NCBI RefSeq assembly: GCF_003415675.1
Contig: NZ_QFZK01000013.1
Coordinates: forward strand, 32,683 to 96,682
Source of the DNA: Rhodoferax lacus
GTDB taxonomy: Bacteria > Pseudomonadota > Gammaproteobacteria > Burkholderiales > Burkholderiaceae_C
Direction of reading: 5' to 3'
DNA: 64,000 nt
The notes under the pieces are model-generated. The model was not told where the DNA came from. It did not search any database and saw only the letters and a list, made by a program, of their open reading frames with translations. Position 1 is the stretch's first letter. Every line of letters starts with the position of its first letter. A program made the position numbers and the translations under genes. Shown here one piece after another: positions 10,590 to 18,749 of the stretch.

Positions 10590-11543
10590 TCAATTCGACA
10601 ACAAAGCACCCTGATGCAAATCCAATTTGTCAGCCACATACTGGCTGACAAACAGGTCCAGGTGCGCCCCCCCGGCATTTTTGTAAACCGTGCGGTCTTC
10701 AGGTGAACGCCGGAACGCTGGCATCTGACACAGGTCGAACAGGTCCGTTTCCATCTGATCTGTCCGAATCACCTGCTCGCGTAACGGGATCTGAATGTCA
10801 CCGGACGCGGCAGCATTGCTCCGATCATCCACAAAGACACGGGCGCCTCTGAACACCTCGCAATCGGCCTCCTGCATATCGGGCCGATACCCTCCAACCA
10901 GATCCACATGGGTTCCCGGTCGAACGCATGCACCACGGATCACGGGGGTGGTTGCACTGGTGGCGGCCGTAATGATGTCTGCCCGGCCTACGGCAGCATC
11001 CAAGTCATCGACAATACGCACCTGGATATTCCTTGCCTCAAGGTCTTTGCGCGCTGATACCAATTTGGAGGAAGTGCGATTCCACAGCAAGACTTCACGG
11101 ATGGAAGGTCGGATGTGCAGATAGGCATCCGTCAATGCCCTTGCCACGGGCCCTGACCCCAGCACGAGCAGCACTTCACTATCCTTTCGGCTCAATATGC
11201 TGGCCGCCAGTGCGGAATCGGCCGCTGTCTTCCAGCGTGTAATTTCCGGACCATCCAGGACGGCGGCGATGCCTTTGGTACGTTCGTCCAGAACCAGGAA
11301 CAGGGCCTGCTCCATTGGCAGGGGCGGGCTTGCAAAGCTGTTTGCCGGATGGATGGAGGCAAGTTTGAACCCAGCGCCCCTGCCCGGAACGATGACACCC
11401 CGGCTGAACAAACCAAAAGCGTCATCCCCTACGTAGTAGCCGTCACCCATGGGTCGGGGACCCAGGTGTCCGTCGCGCATGGCGTTAAGGACACCATCCC
11501 AATGGAGTACCGATCTGATTTGCTGTGCGGAAATGATCTGCAT
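10590..11543 (-). CDS. Ornithine cyclodeaminase/mu-crystallin family, probable delta1-pyrroline-2-carboxylate reductase
   Basis: The 317-aa protein has the family NAD(P)-binding motif LGSGPVARALTDAYL near residue 128 and the substrate-binding segments RGAGFKLASIHPAN and KTAADSALAAS. Bacterial members next to trans-3-hydroxyproline dehydratase (LhpI) reduce delta1-pyrroline-2-carboxylate to L-proline. Here it is the last gene of the operon, 15 bases after a proline-racemase-family gene, which is that pairing. Ornithine cyclodeaminase or another ketimine reductase cannot be excluded. The Lys expected in a typical cyclodeaminase SxxKxP motif is not obvious. Confidence 0.75.
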   Translation of the reverse strand: MQIISAQQIRSVLHWDGVLNAMRDGHLGPRPMGDGYYVGDDAFGLFSRGVIVPGRGAGFKLASIHPANSFASPPLPMEQALFLVLDERTKGIAAVLDGPEITRWKTAADSALAASILSRKDSEVLLVLGSGPVARALTDAYLHIRPSIREVLLWNRTSSKLVSARKDLEARNIQVRIVDDLDAAVGRADIITAATSATTPVIRGACVRPGTHVDLVGGYRPDMQEADCEVFRGARVFVDDRSNAAASGDIQIPLREQVIRTDQMETDLFDLCQMPAFRRSPEDRTVYKNAGGAHLDLFVSQYVADKLDLHQGALLSN

Positions 11544-11558
11544 GGGTTGCGCTGCTGG

Positions 11559-12611
11559 CTACGGCCAGATGTCTCCCAGGGTATAGCCCTCGGGGAAGGG
11601 GTCATCGTGGTCCAGAACGATGGTGTTAATGCCGTGGATCCAGCTGCTGCCCGCCAGCGTGGGCACGACCGCGGCTTTGTCGCCGATGCGGGCTTCTTCC
11701 ACCAGACGGCCGGTGTAGACGGTGCCCAGGATGCCCTGGTGTCGGAAGTCCTGCTGCAGCGGCAACTCGCCCTTGGCGTGCAGTACTGCCATCTTCGCGC
11801 AAGTGCCGGTGCCGCAGGGGCAGCGGTCAATCGCACCGGTCCAGGTGGACGGATCATCCCAGGAGAGCGGACCGGTCGGCATGGTGACGGCATTTTTCCA
11901 GTCGGCGCGTGGGTCATCGCTCGGGCCGGAGAGTTGCGAGATGGTGATGCCCACGCCGGGGTAATCCGGATGCGCCACCGGCAGTTGCTCAATAGCCGCT
12001 TGCCGGATCATTGCCGAGACCCGCGTGATCTCGCGACCATGTTCAGGTTGGAGCTCCAGCCCCGGGAACTGACGGACATCGGCAATGGCGTAGAACATGC
12101 CACCCCAGCCCACGTCCACGCGCACCTTTCCCAGATGCGGCACGTCGATGACCGCATCCAGATGCGCCGCAAAGGCCGGAACGTTTTTGAACTTCACGCT
12201 CTTGACTTTGCCGTCTTTGCACTCGGCGCTGATGCGGATCAGCCCGGCAGGAGCCTCCAGCGTCAGCTCCGTGACTGGCTCCGTCATGGGCAGCATGCCC
12301 ATCTCCAGCAGCACGGTGGCCACGGAGATGGTGTTGCCACCCGACATCATGGGGTACTCCACCTGCTCCAGGATGATGAAGCCGGCATCCGCTTCCGGGT
12401 GGCAGGGCGGCACGATGATGTTGCAGCAGTGCGCCGGGTAGCCACGCGGCTCACGCAGCAGCAGCTTGCGCAGGCCGTCATCATGGGCCTCCAGCCATTG
12501 CATCTTGGCGTAGACGGTGTCACCAGGAATATGCGGAATGCCGCCAGTGACCACACGCATGGGAATGCCCGAATGCGTTTCCACGGCGTGGATGGTTCTC
12601 TTGAATCCCAT
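11559..12611 (-). CDS. Proline racemase superfamily: trans-3-hydroxy-L-proline dehydratase or 4-hydroxyproline epimerase
   Basis: The start ATG at 12611 (MGFKRTIHAVETHSG) follows a GAGG site; the open frame runs further upstream to 12782 without merit. The 350-aa product has the superfamily fold with two catalytic positions. The first is Ser90 in PMMSGGNT, where classical racemases have Cys. The second is Cys266 in the CGTGT motif. Such Ser/Cys variants occur among hydroxyproline epimerases and trans-3-hydroxyproline dehydratases. The adjacent pyrroline-2-carboxylate reductase favours dehydration of trans-3-hydroxy-L-proline, but with the deaminase and aldehyde dehydrogenase also in the operon it may serve as the epimerase. 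Exact specificity is open. Confidence 0.82.
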   Translation of the reverse strand: MGFKRTIHAVETHSGIPMRVVTGGIPHIPGDTVYAKMQWLEAHDDGLRKLLLREPRGYPAHCCNIIVPPCHPEADAGFIILEQVEYPMMSGGNTISVATVLLEMGMLPMTEPVTELTLEAPAGLIRISAECKDGKVKSVKFKNVPAFAAHLDAVIDVPHLGKVRVDVGWGGMFYAIADVRQFPGLELQPEHGREITRVSAMIRQAAIEQLPVAHPDYPGVGITISQLSGPSDDPRADWKNAVTMPTGPLSWDDPSTWTGAIDRCPCGTGTCAKMAVLHAKGELPLQQDFRHQGILGTVYTGRLVEEARIGDKAAVVPTLAGSSWIHGINTIVLDHDDPFPEGYTLGDIWP

Positions 12612-12636
12612 GTGTCGGGTCCTCGCAATAATGAAT

Positions 12637-13614
12637 CTAGGGTGCCGCGCGCATGCTGCGCACCGCTGAAGGCGAGGTTCCATAGGTCTGCCTGAAGCGA
12701 CTGGCGAAATGCGAGTGATTTTTGTAGCCACAACGCAGTGCAATCTGGAAGAGCGGCTCCTTGCCGGTTCGCAGGAGCTCATGCGCCTTGTCCAGGCGCA
12801 ACTTTTCTGCGTAGGCTGAGGGCGACAGGCCCAGCTCCGATTTGAACAGTCGCTCCAGTTGCCGCACGCTCAATCGGACCTGGCATGCGATGAATTCGCA
12901 AGATATCGGGTTCTCTACGCTGCGCTCTATCAGCAGCATGGCCCGACGGATGCGGTCGTCCTTGGCGCGCTCGGACAGCGGCGGCGTGGGCTGGATAGCT
13001 GCACCTGGCTGCAATGTCTCCTCAATCAGGATGCGCAGAGCTTTGTTGGCCTGGGAGCGGCCAGCAAAGGTTTCAATGATGTGAGCGGCCAGATGCACCA
13101 CGCTGGTACCGCCCGCACAGGTCAGGCGGTCATCCTCCACCACGTACAAGCCGTCCGAGCTGACCGGCACCTTGGGAAACTCAGCCACAAAGGCCTCGTG
13201 GTGGAACCAGCTCACGCAGGTGGTCGTGCCGTCCATCAAACCCAGTCGGGCCAGCACAAAGGAGCCTGTGCACAGGCCTACCAGCCGGACGCGTAGCGCG
13301 CCTGCACGTTGCAAAAAGTCGAGCGAGGCCCTGGGGCAACGTGACCCATTCAGCAGGCCGCCCACGACCACGATGTAGTCGAAATCAGAAGGGCTGGTCA
13401 GCAGCATGGTGGGCTTGACCTCGACTCCTGCACTGGATCGGATGGGGCTCATGTCGTGGCTCAGGATGTCCCACTTGCAATGAATCGGGCGACTGCGGTC
13501 GCCCTCATCAGCAGCCAGCCGCAAGGTGTCCAAAAATGCGGAGAACGCGACCAGGGTGAAGTCCGGGCACAAGATGAACCCGACCCGAAGGGTGCGCTGC
13601 GCATGAGCGTTCAT
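12637..13614 (-). CDS. GlxA-type AraC-family transcriptional regulator
   Basis: The 325-aa protein has an N-terminal DJ-1/PfpI-like domain (residues 10-190, nucleophile-elbow-like LVGLCTGSFVLA) and a C-terminal AraC double helix-turn-helix (about 215-320, ending with FQIALRCGYKNHSHFASRFRQTYG). Members such as GbdR, CdhR and ArgR control betaine, carnitine and arginine catabolism in Pseudomonas and sense quaternary amines. It lies inside the operon, 4 bases after the permease gene and 25 bases before the racemase-family gene, so it is probably co-transcribed with its targets. This context makes it the likely activator of the betaine/hydroxyproline operon. Confidence 0.88.
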   Translation of the reverse strand: MNAHAQRTLRVGFILCPDFTLVAFSAFLDTLRLAADEGDRSRPIHCKWDILSHDMSPIRSSAGVEVKPTMLLTSPSDFDYIVVVGGLLNGSRCPRASLDFLQRAGALRVRLVGLCTGSFVLARLGLMDGTTTCVSWFHHEAFVAEFPKVPVSSDGLYVVEDDRLTCAGGTSVVHLAAHIIETFAGRSQANKALRILIEETLQPGAAIQPTPPLSERAKDDRIRRAMLLIERSVENPISCEFIACQVRLSVRQLERLFKSELGLSPSAYAEKLRLDKAHELLRTGKEPLFQIALRCGYKNHSHFASRFRQTYGTSPSAVRSMRAAP

Positions 13615-13618
13615 GGCC

Positions 13619-14446
13619 TTAACGCCTGCCCTTTCCTTGCAGTGCCGCGCGCGTCAGACGGTCCAGCAGCAAGGCCACCGCCACGATGGACAGCCCGGCA
13701 CGCAAGCCCAAGCCCATCTCCATGCGGGTCAAGCCGCGTGTCACTTCAGCCCCCAGCCCGCCGGCGCCCACCAGTCCGGCCAACACCACCATGGCCAGGC
13801 ACATCAGAATGCACTGGTTCAGTCCCACCAGGATGGTGGGCATGGCAGCGGGCATTTCGATCTTGAACAAAATGGTCAGCGGCGGCGCACCCATAGCCTG
13901 GCCCAGTTCCAGCATTTCGTGGGGCACCTGCTTGAAGGCCAGCGTGGTGAGGCGCAGCATGGGCGGAATGCCGTAGATGATGGTGGCCATCATGGCTGGC
14001 ACCCGGCCCAGGCTGAAGAAGATCACCGCCGGTATCAGGTACACCCACGGTGGCACGGTTTGCATGATGTCGAGCACCGGTCGCAGAGCAGCTTCCAGGC
14101 GCTTGCTGCGCGAGGCCAGCACACCCAGCGGAAAAGCAATCAGCACCGCAATCACCACCGACACCGTCACCAGGGCTAGGGTCTGCATGGTGGTTTCCCA
14201 CTGGTTGTTGAGCACACAAAAGCCCAGCGTGCCCAGCACCAGCGCGGCGATGCGTAGCGAGAGCAGCAATGCAGCAGCCACTGCCACCACGCCGATCACG
14301 CCATACCAGGGCATGGCCATCAGCACGGCTTCCACCGCGTCCAGCGAGGTTTCCACCACCAGGCCAATGAGCTTGAAGACCGGATGCCAATTCGCGTTGA
14401 GCCAGTCCACCGCAGGGCTGAGCAAGGTACCAGGGGAAAAGTTCAT
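13619..14446 (-). CDS. Betaine/proline-type ABC transporter permease (ProW-like), second copy
   Basis: The 275-aa inner-membrane protein shows several hydrophobic helices and the BPD-type ABC permease motif with the EAA loop region (ELGQAMGAPPLTILFKIEMP). The start overlaps the preceding permease gene by 4 bases (ATGA), indicating translational coupling. With the sister permease it would form a heterodimeric channel, unlike the ProW homodimer. It is associated with the ATPase at 15295 and the binding protein at 16461. Confidence 0.88.
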   Translation of the reverse strand: MNFSPGTLLSPAVDWLNANWHPVFKLIGLVVETSLDAVEAVLMAMPWYGVIGVVAVAAALLLSLRIAALVLGTLGFCVLNNQWETTMQTLALVTVSVVIAVLIAFPLGVLASRSKRLEAALRPVLDIMQTVPPWVYLIPAVIFFSLGRVPAMMATIIYGIPPMLRLTTLAFKQVPHEMLELGQAMGAPPLTILFKIEMPAAMPTILVGLNQCILMCLAMVVLAGLVGAGGLGAEVTRGLTRMEMGLGLRAGLSIVAVALLLDRLTRAALQGKGRR

Positions 14447-15291
14447 CGGGTAGCTCCTGCCTTTTGGGTGCCCGCACTTTGGGTCAGGCGGTCCAGCACC
14501 ATGGTTAATATGACGATGGCAATGGTGGCGTCAATCGACTTGGCAATGTCCAGCGTGCGGATGGCTTCGTAAATGGTTTGCCCCAGTCCGCCGGAGCCCA
14601 CAATGCCAGCAATCACCACCATGCCAAAAGCCATCATCAGGCTCTGGTTGATACCGGCCATGATGCTGGGAACAGCAAAGGGCAAGCGGATCTTGAAGAA
14701 CATCTGCAGCGGGGCAATGCCGTTGGCATGTCCCAGTTCGATGTACTCGTTGGGTGTGCGACGAATGCCCAGCGAGGTCAGGCGCAGTGCCGGAGCTATC
14801 GCCACCAACACCGTGGCCACCAGCGAGGTGGCAGGGCCATAACCCAGCAGCGCAATGGCCGGCAGCAGATAAATATACGGTGGCAGCGTTTGCAGCATGT
14901 CCAGCAACGGCTCGGCCAGCTGGTCGAGCTTGGGGTGGTAGCCGGCCAGGATGCCCAGCGGCAAGGCAAGGCACAGGCCGATGGCGGTTGCAGCAATCAC
15001 CAGCGCCAGGGTGTCCATGGTCACACCCCATAGGCCCATGATGTTGCAGGCCAGCAGTCCCAGTCCGGCCAACAAACCGAAGCGCAGGCCCACCAGCCAA
15101 ATGCCCAATCCCGCGAAAACGGCAACCACCAAGTACAGCGAGGGTGTGGTCAGCAGCCAGTTGGTGCCGTTGTAAAAACCCTCCAATCCGTGGCGTGTGG
15201 TGTCGAACACAAAGCCAGCGTTGTCGCGCAGCCAGTTCAGCGCGTCTTCCACATGCGCATCAAATACTTCAATCGCTTGGGTGCTGTCCAT
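14443..15291 (-). CDS. Betaine/proline-type ABC transporter permease (ProW-like), first copy
   Basis: The 282-aa permease has a soluble N-terminal segment followed by transmembrane helices and the conserved loop ELGHANGIAPLQMFFKIRLP. It is a clear paralogue of the next gene, for example in the SLGIRRTPNEYIELGHA-type region. It starts 3 bases after the ATPase gene. The ProV-W-W-X layout belongs to the osmoprotectant/quaternary amine uptake family. Here the surrounding enzymes suggest a catabolic uptake role rather than osmoprotection. Confidence 0.88.
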   Translation of the reverse strand: MDSTQAIEVFDAHVEDALNWLRDNAGFVFDTTRHGLEGFYNGTNWLLTTPSLYLVVAVFAGLGIWLVGLRFGLLAGLGLLACNIMGLWGVTMDTLALVIAATAIGLCLALPLGILAGYHPKLDQLAEPLLDMLQTLPPYIYLLPAIALLGYGPATSLVATVLVAIAPALRLTSLGIRRTPNEYIELGHANGIAPLQMFFKIRLPFAVPSIMAGINQSLMMAFGMVVIAGIVGSGGLGQTIYEAIRTLDIAKSIDATIAIVILTMVLDRLTQSAGTQKAGATR

Positions 15292-15294
15292 GGC

Positions 15295-16383
15295 TCAGGC
15301 CTCCGCAGCGGCCTGGGCCGGCTTTTCCTGCACGCTCTTGAGCAGTGCCTTGGAGGTTACGATGCCGAGCAGCGCGCCGCCCTCCCACACCGCAACGGCG
15401 TGGTCGGGGGCTTCCACCATGATGGCAATCAGCGCGTCCAGGTCAGCCTCGGGCGTGGCGCGCGGCAGGGCCTGCACGTCCACTTGCGGTGATGCCTTCT
15501 GGAACTCCGCCAGCGGGCGCAGCACCGAACGGGCGGTCACCAAATGCAGGTGCGAAATGCCGGCCACAAATTCGGCCACATAGGCATTGGCCGGGTTCAG
15601 CACAATGTCGGCGGCGGTGCCGGTCTGCACAATCACGCCATCCTTCATGATGGCAATGCGGTCGCCAATGCGCATCGCTTCGTCCAGGTCATGCGTGATG
15701 AACACGGCCGACTTGCCCAGCTCTTTGGCGAGCTGGCGGAATTCGTCCTGCAGTTGGCGGCGAATCAGTGGATCGAGCGCACTGAAGGGCTCGTCCATCA
15801 AAATGATTTCGGGGTCGGCGGCAATGGCGCGGGCCAGGCCTACCCGTTGCTGCATCCCGCCTGAGAGTTCGCGCGGCATCTTGTGGGTCCAGTCCGAAAG
15901 GCCTACTTTGGCCAACGCGGCAGTGGCTATTCTGTGGCGCTCAGCCTTGGGAACGCCCTGCACTTCCAGACCAAAGGCGGCATTCTCGAGCACGTTGCGG
16001 TGCGGCAGCAGGGCCACGGCCTGGAACACCATGCCGATGTGCTTGGCGCGCATGGCGCGAAGCTCGGCAGCATTCAGTTGCATCAGGTTCTGGCCCTTGA
16101 TGTGGATCGCGCCGCCACTGGGTTCGATCAGGCGGTTGAGCAGGCGAATCAACGTAGACTTGCCACTGCCCGACAAGCCCATGATGCAGAAGATCTCGCC
16201 CTTGCGGACCTGGATGTCGGCGTTGGAAACGCCAACCACGCAATCAAACTCGCGCAGCACTTCCGTCTTGGACAAGCCCCGCTCCGCGATGGCCTTCATG
16301 GCCTGGTGCGACTTGTCGCCAAATACTTTCCAGACCGATTTGCAATCGATCAGAACTTCCTGCGCGTCTGTGCTGCTGCTCAT
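15295..16383 (-). CDS. ABC transporter ATPase, glycine betaine/proline type (ProV-like)
   Basis: The ATG at 16383 follows GGAGAAAACAGAG, a good ribosome-binding site; an upstream extension to 16425 is unlikely. The 362-aa product has Walker A GLSGSGKST, signature LSGGMQQRVGLARA and Walker B IILMDEPFSALD. The region after about residue 280 fits the CBS-type regulatory domains seen in ProV and OpuAA. The N-terminal SVWKVFG motif and the long insert before the Walker A are typical of ProV. It energises uptake through the two downstream permeases. Confidence 0.93.
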   Translation of the reverse strand: MSSSTDAQEVLIDCKSVWKVFGDKSHQAMKAIAERGLSKTEVLREFDCVVGVSNADIQVRKGEIFCIMGLSGSGKSTLIRLLNRLIEPSGGAIHIKGQNLMQLNAAELRAMRAKHIGMVFQAVALLPHRNVLENAAFGLEVQGVPKAERHRIATAALAKVGLSDWTHKMPRELSGGMQQRVGLARAIAADPEIILMDEPFSALDPLIRRQLQDEFRQLAKELGKSAVFITHDLDEAMRIGDRIAIMKDGVIVQTGTAADIVLNPANAYVAEFVAGISHLHLVTARSVLRPLAEFQKASPQVDVQALPRATPEADLDALIAIMVEAPDHAVAVWEGGALLGIVTSKALLKSVQEKPAQAAAEA

Positions 16384-16460
16384 CTCTGTTTTCTCCTTTA
16401 TGGGGCCGCGCAAAGGTCGGCACATGCCAGCCCTTGCGCAACCATTTTTCCGACGACTAC

Positions 16461-17315
16461 TTAGTCTTTCTTGATATTGGACCAGCGCTTCATCAGGTCG
16501 GCGTGGCTGCCGTACCAGTCCTTCATCAGGTCATCCAGCTTCTTGCCATCGGCCAGATCCAGGTTGATGTCATTGAGGTCTTCGAGGGGCAGGTAGACAC
16601 CGGCAATCAGCTCACGCGCGACCGGGTACTTGGCCGAAAAGCCCTTGTTGGCCAGCCAGTAATAGGTCTGGGGTGGGGGGAACACGCCCTTGGGGTCTTT
16701 CAGGAACTTCAGGTCGTATTTCTTCATGAACTCCGAGGGTTCCCACACCGTGGTCACCACCCACTCCTTGCGGGCGGTGGCCGACTTCACAGCGGCCGAC
16801 ATGGCGGCGGTGCTGCCTTCGACCAGCTTGAGCTTGAGGCCGTAAGAGCCCACTGCCGTCTTGGCGTCGCGCATCAGGCCGGAGCCGGGCTCGATGCCCA
16901 CGATCTTGCCGCCAAACTTGTCGGCATTGGCATTGAGCTGGTCAATGCTGTCAATGTTCACGTACTTGGGCACGGCAAACGACTGGTACAGACCGTGGGA
17001 GACAGCGGAGAGCTTTTCCAGGCGGCTCTTGTTCTTGTCCCAGTGGTCTTGCGAGATGTAGTTGACCTGGCTGGCCAGCAGCTGCACGTCACCCTTGGAG
17101 AGGGCGGCGAAGGCAATGCCCCACTCGGCAAAGGTGGTGACCTTGACGTTGTAGCCGGCATCCTCTAGCACCTTCTTGGTGACGGCCGTAATGGGCGTCA
17201 AGTCATCCCAGGACAGGGTGCCCATGGTGATGCTTTTCTCTTCGGCTGCGTGGGCCGAGAACATGGTCATGCCGGCCATGGCCACGGCGCATAGTGCTTT
17301 CACAAATTTCTTCAT
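16461..17315 (-). CDS. Periplasmic substrate-binding protein, quaternary amine type (OpuAC/ProX family)
   Basis: The 284-aa precursor has a Sec signal peptide (MKKFVKALCAVAMAGMTMFSAHA, cleaved about residue 23). The mature part is an OpuAC-type type II binding protein with aromatic residues spread for a cation-pi cage (LSWDD, FAEWGIAF, VVTTVWEPSEF, TYYWLANKG). It delivers the substrate to the ProVW-like transporter. Neighbouring enzymes suggest proline betaine, hydroxyproline betaine or a related compound as ligand; this is inference. Confidence 0.9.
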   Translation of the reverse strand: MKKFVKALCAVAMAGMTMFSAHAAEEKSITMGTLSWDDLTPITAVTKKVLEDAGYNVKVTTFAEWGIAFAALSKGDVQLLASQVNYISQDHWDKNKSRLEKLSAVSHGLYQSFAVPKYVNIDSIDQLNANADKFGGKIVGIEPGSGLMRDAKTAVGSYGLKLKLVEGSTAAMSAAVKSATARKEWVVTTVWEPSEFMKKYDLKFLKDPKGVFPPPQTYYWLANKGFSAKYPVARELIAGVYLPLEDLNDINLDLADGKKLDDLMKDWYGSHADLMKRWSNIKKD

Positions 17316-17397
17316 TTCGATTTACTCCTGTTGATGATGTCTAAAAACCCAAGAAGTTCTGCTGCCCGCAAACTCCTCACCATTGCAGCGCTGCGCT

Positions 17398-18744
17398 TTA
17401 GCTTTCGCGCCCCGCCCGCAATTCCTGCATTCGAATGACCGCGTTGATGCCCAGCCAAGCCACAGGCTCGGGCGGCAGACGGCGCGGTTTCGCTTGACTC
17501 TGTAATGCAGCCAGATGGGGTGACGGCGTGCCTGTTGCCAGGTCCGCCGCCAGTACACCGGCCAGGGTGCTTTTCACCGTGCCCAGACCGTTCTCCACAC
17601 AGGCGGAGAAAAGACCGGGCTCGATTTCGCCAAACACCGACACGTTGTTGAGGGTCAGGCACAAGCGGCCCGCCCAGCTGTATTCCATTGGCACGGACTT
17701 CAACTCCGGAAAACGCGCGACAAAGGATTTGCCCTGGGCCACGCCAATGCGCGCCACCCGCGCATCGGACACCTGCATGCTGGGGTCATAGGTAAAGCGC
17801 GTACGCACGACGATCCGGCTCTTGCCATCGGTGGTGATCTTGCGCACCGTGGCACCCATGGGGTCTGCGGGCAGCAGTGCCCAGCGCGCAGCGCCACTGA
17901 CCTTGCCGCCAAAGTCGGATTGCTTGAACGCGGCGCTCATGGACGCATAGGTAAACACATGCATCAGCCGCCCCTTGCAGTGGCCGAAGTCCTGCAACAA
18001 GCCGTTGACAGCCAGGATCACATTCGGCGCAGTGACCGAGCCCTTGGGTGTGCGAGCGCGCCAACTGCTGCCCTGTTTTTCCAGGGACTGCACCGGTGAG
18101 TTTTCAAACAGGTCGATCTGTTGGTGCAGGCCTGCGGCCAGTCCGTAGATGTAATCGGCCGGTTGGATCATCACCGCGCCAGGGGTGCGCAGTCCGCCCC
18201 GGTAGTAGTTGGTGCCGGTGAGTTCGCGCATGGCTTGGGCGTCCAGAATCTCGCGGGTCTCGCCAATGCCTTGCAGCGAGTCGGCATAACGGGCGTTGAG
18301 CTTCAGTCCGCGTTCGGTGGAAGCCGCATTGATCTTGCCCGAGGCATCGAAGGCCTCGCGGCTGATGCCGTACTCGGCGGCGGCGGACTTGGCGAAGTCA
18401 ATCGCAAAACGGTTTTGCGTAATCTCCAGCGCGGTGGCCTCGGCACCGGCGGCGGAATATTCCCCGGAGCTGAGGTTGTGCGGTACGTCGATCATGTAGC
18501 CGGAGTTGCGCCCGGCCGGGCCTTGGGCCAACTGCCTGGCGTCCAGCACCACGATGCGATCTTTAGGCCGCAGCTGCAGCAGACGGCGCGCAGCAGACAG
18601 ACCGCCGAAGCCGGCGCCGATGATGAGCCAGTCGGCCGTGCTATCGGCGTGCAATTCCTGCGGCGCAAACGGACGCGTGCTGATGGCCTCCCAGCCACTG
18701 CGACCGGTGTCCGCGGGTAAGGGCTTGACGACAATGCTGCGCAT
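17398..18744 (-). CDS. FAD-dependent amine oxidoreductase (DAO family), candidate D-hydroxyproline dehydrogenase
   Basis: The 448-aa protein has the dinucleotide-binding motif IIGAGFGGLSAARRLL near residue 40, an FAD-contact region GPAGRNSGYMID and the C-terminal DAO features (YSWAGRLCLTLNN, VENGLGTVKSTLAGVLAADLATG). It resembles gamma-glutamylputrescine oxidase-type and sarcosine/D-amino-acid oxidases. In hydroxyproline pathways the equivalent step oxidises cis-4-hydroxy-D-proline to delta1-pyrroline-4-hydroxy-2-carboxylate. Its position between the binding protein and aldehyde dehydrogenase genes fits that. An N-methyl amino acid oxidase is the main alternative. Confidence 0.78.
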   Translation of the reverse strand: MRSIVVKPLPADTGRSGWEAISTRPFAPQELHADSTADWLIIGAGFGGLSAARRLLQLRPKDRIVVLDARQLAQGPAGRNSGYMIDVPHNLSSGEYSAAGAEATALEITQNRFAIDFAKSAAAEYGISREAFDASGKINAASTERGLKLNARYADSLQGIGETREILDAQAMRELTGTNYYRGGLRTPGAVMIQPADYIYGLAAGLHQQIDLFENSPVQSLEKQGSSWRARTPKGSVTAPNVILAVNGLLQDFGHCKGRLMHVFTYASMSAAFKQSDFGGKVSGAARWALLPADPMGATVRKITTDGKSRIVVRTRFTYDPSMQVSDARVARIGVAQGKSFVARFPELKSVPMEYSWAGRLCLTLNNVSVFGEIEPGLFSACVENGLGTVKSTLAGVLAADLATGTPSPHLAALQSQAKPRRLPPEPVAWLGINAVIRMQELRAGRES

Positions 18745-18749
18745 GGCTG

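Noticed and set aside
10240..10614. Open frame in the gap after katG
   Set aside because: No family match recognised, atypical composition and overlap with the end of the reductase gene; kept only as an unassigned gap.
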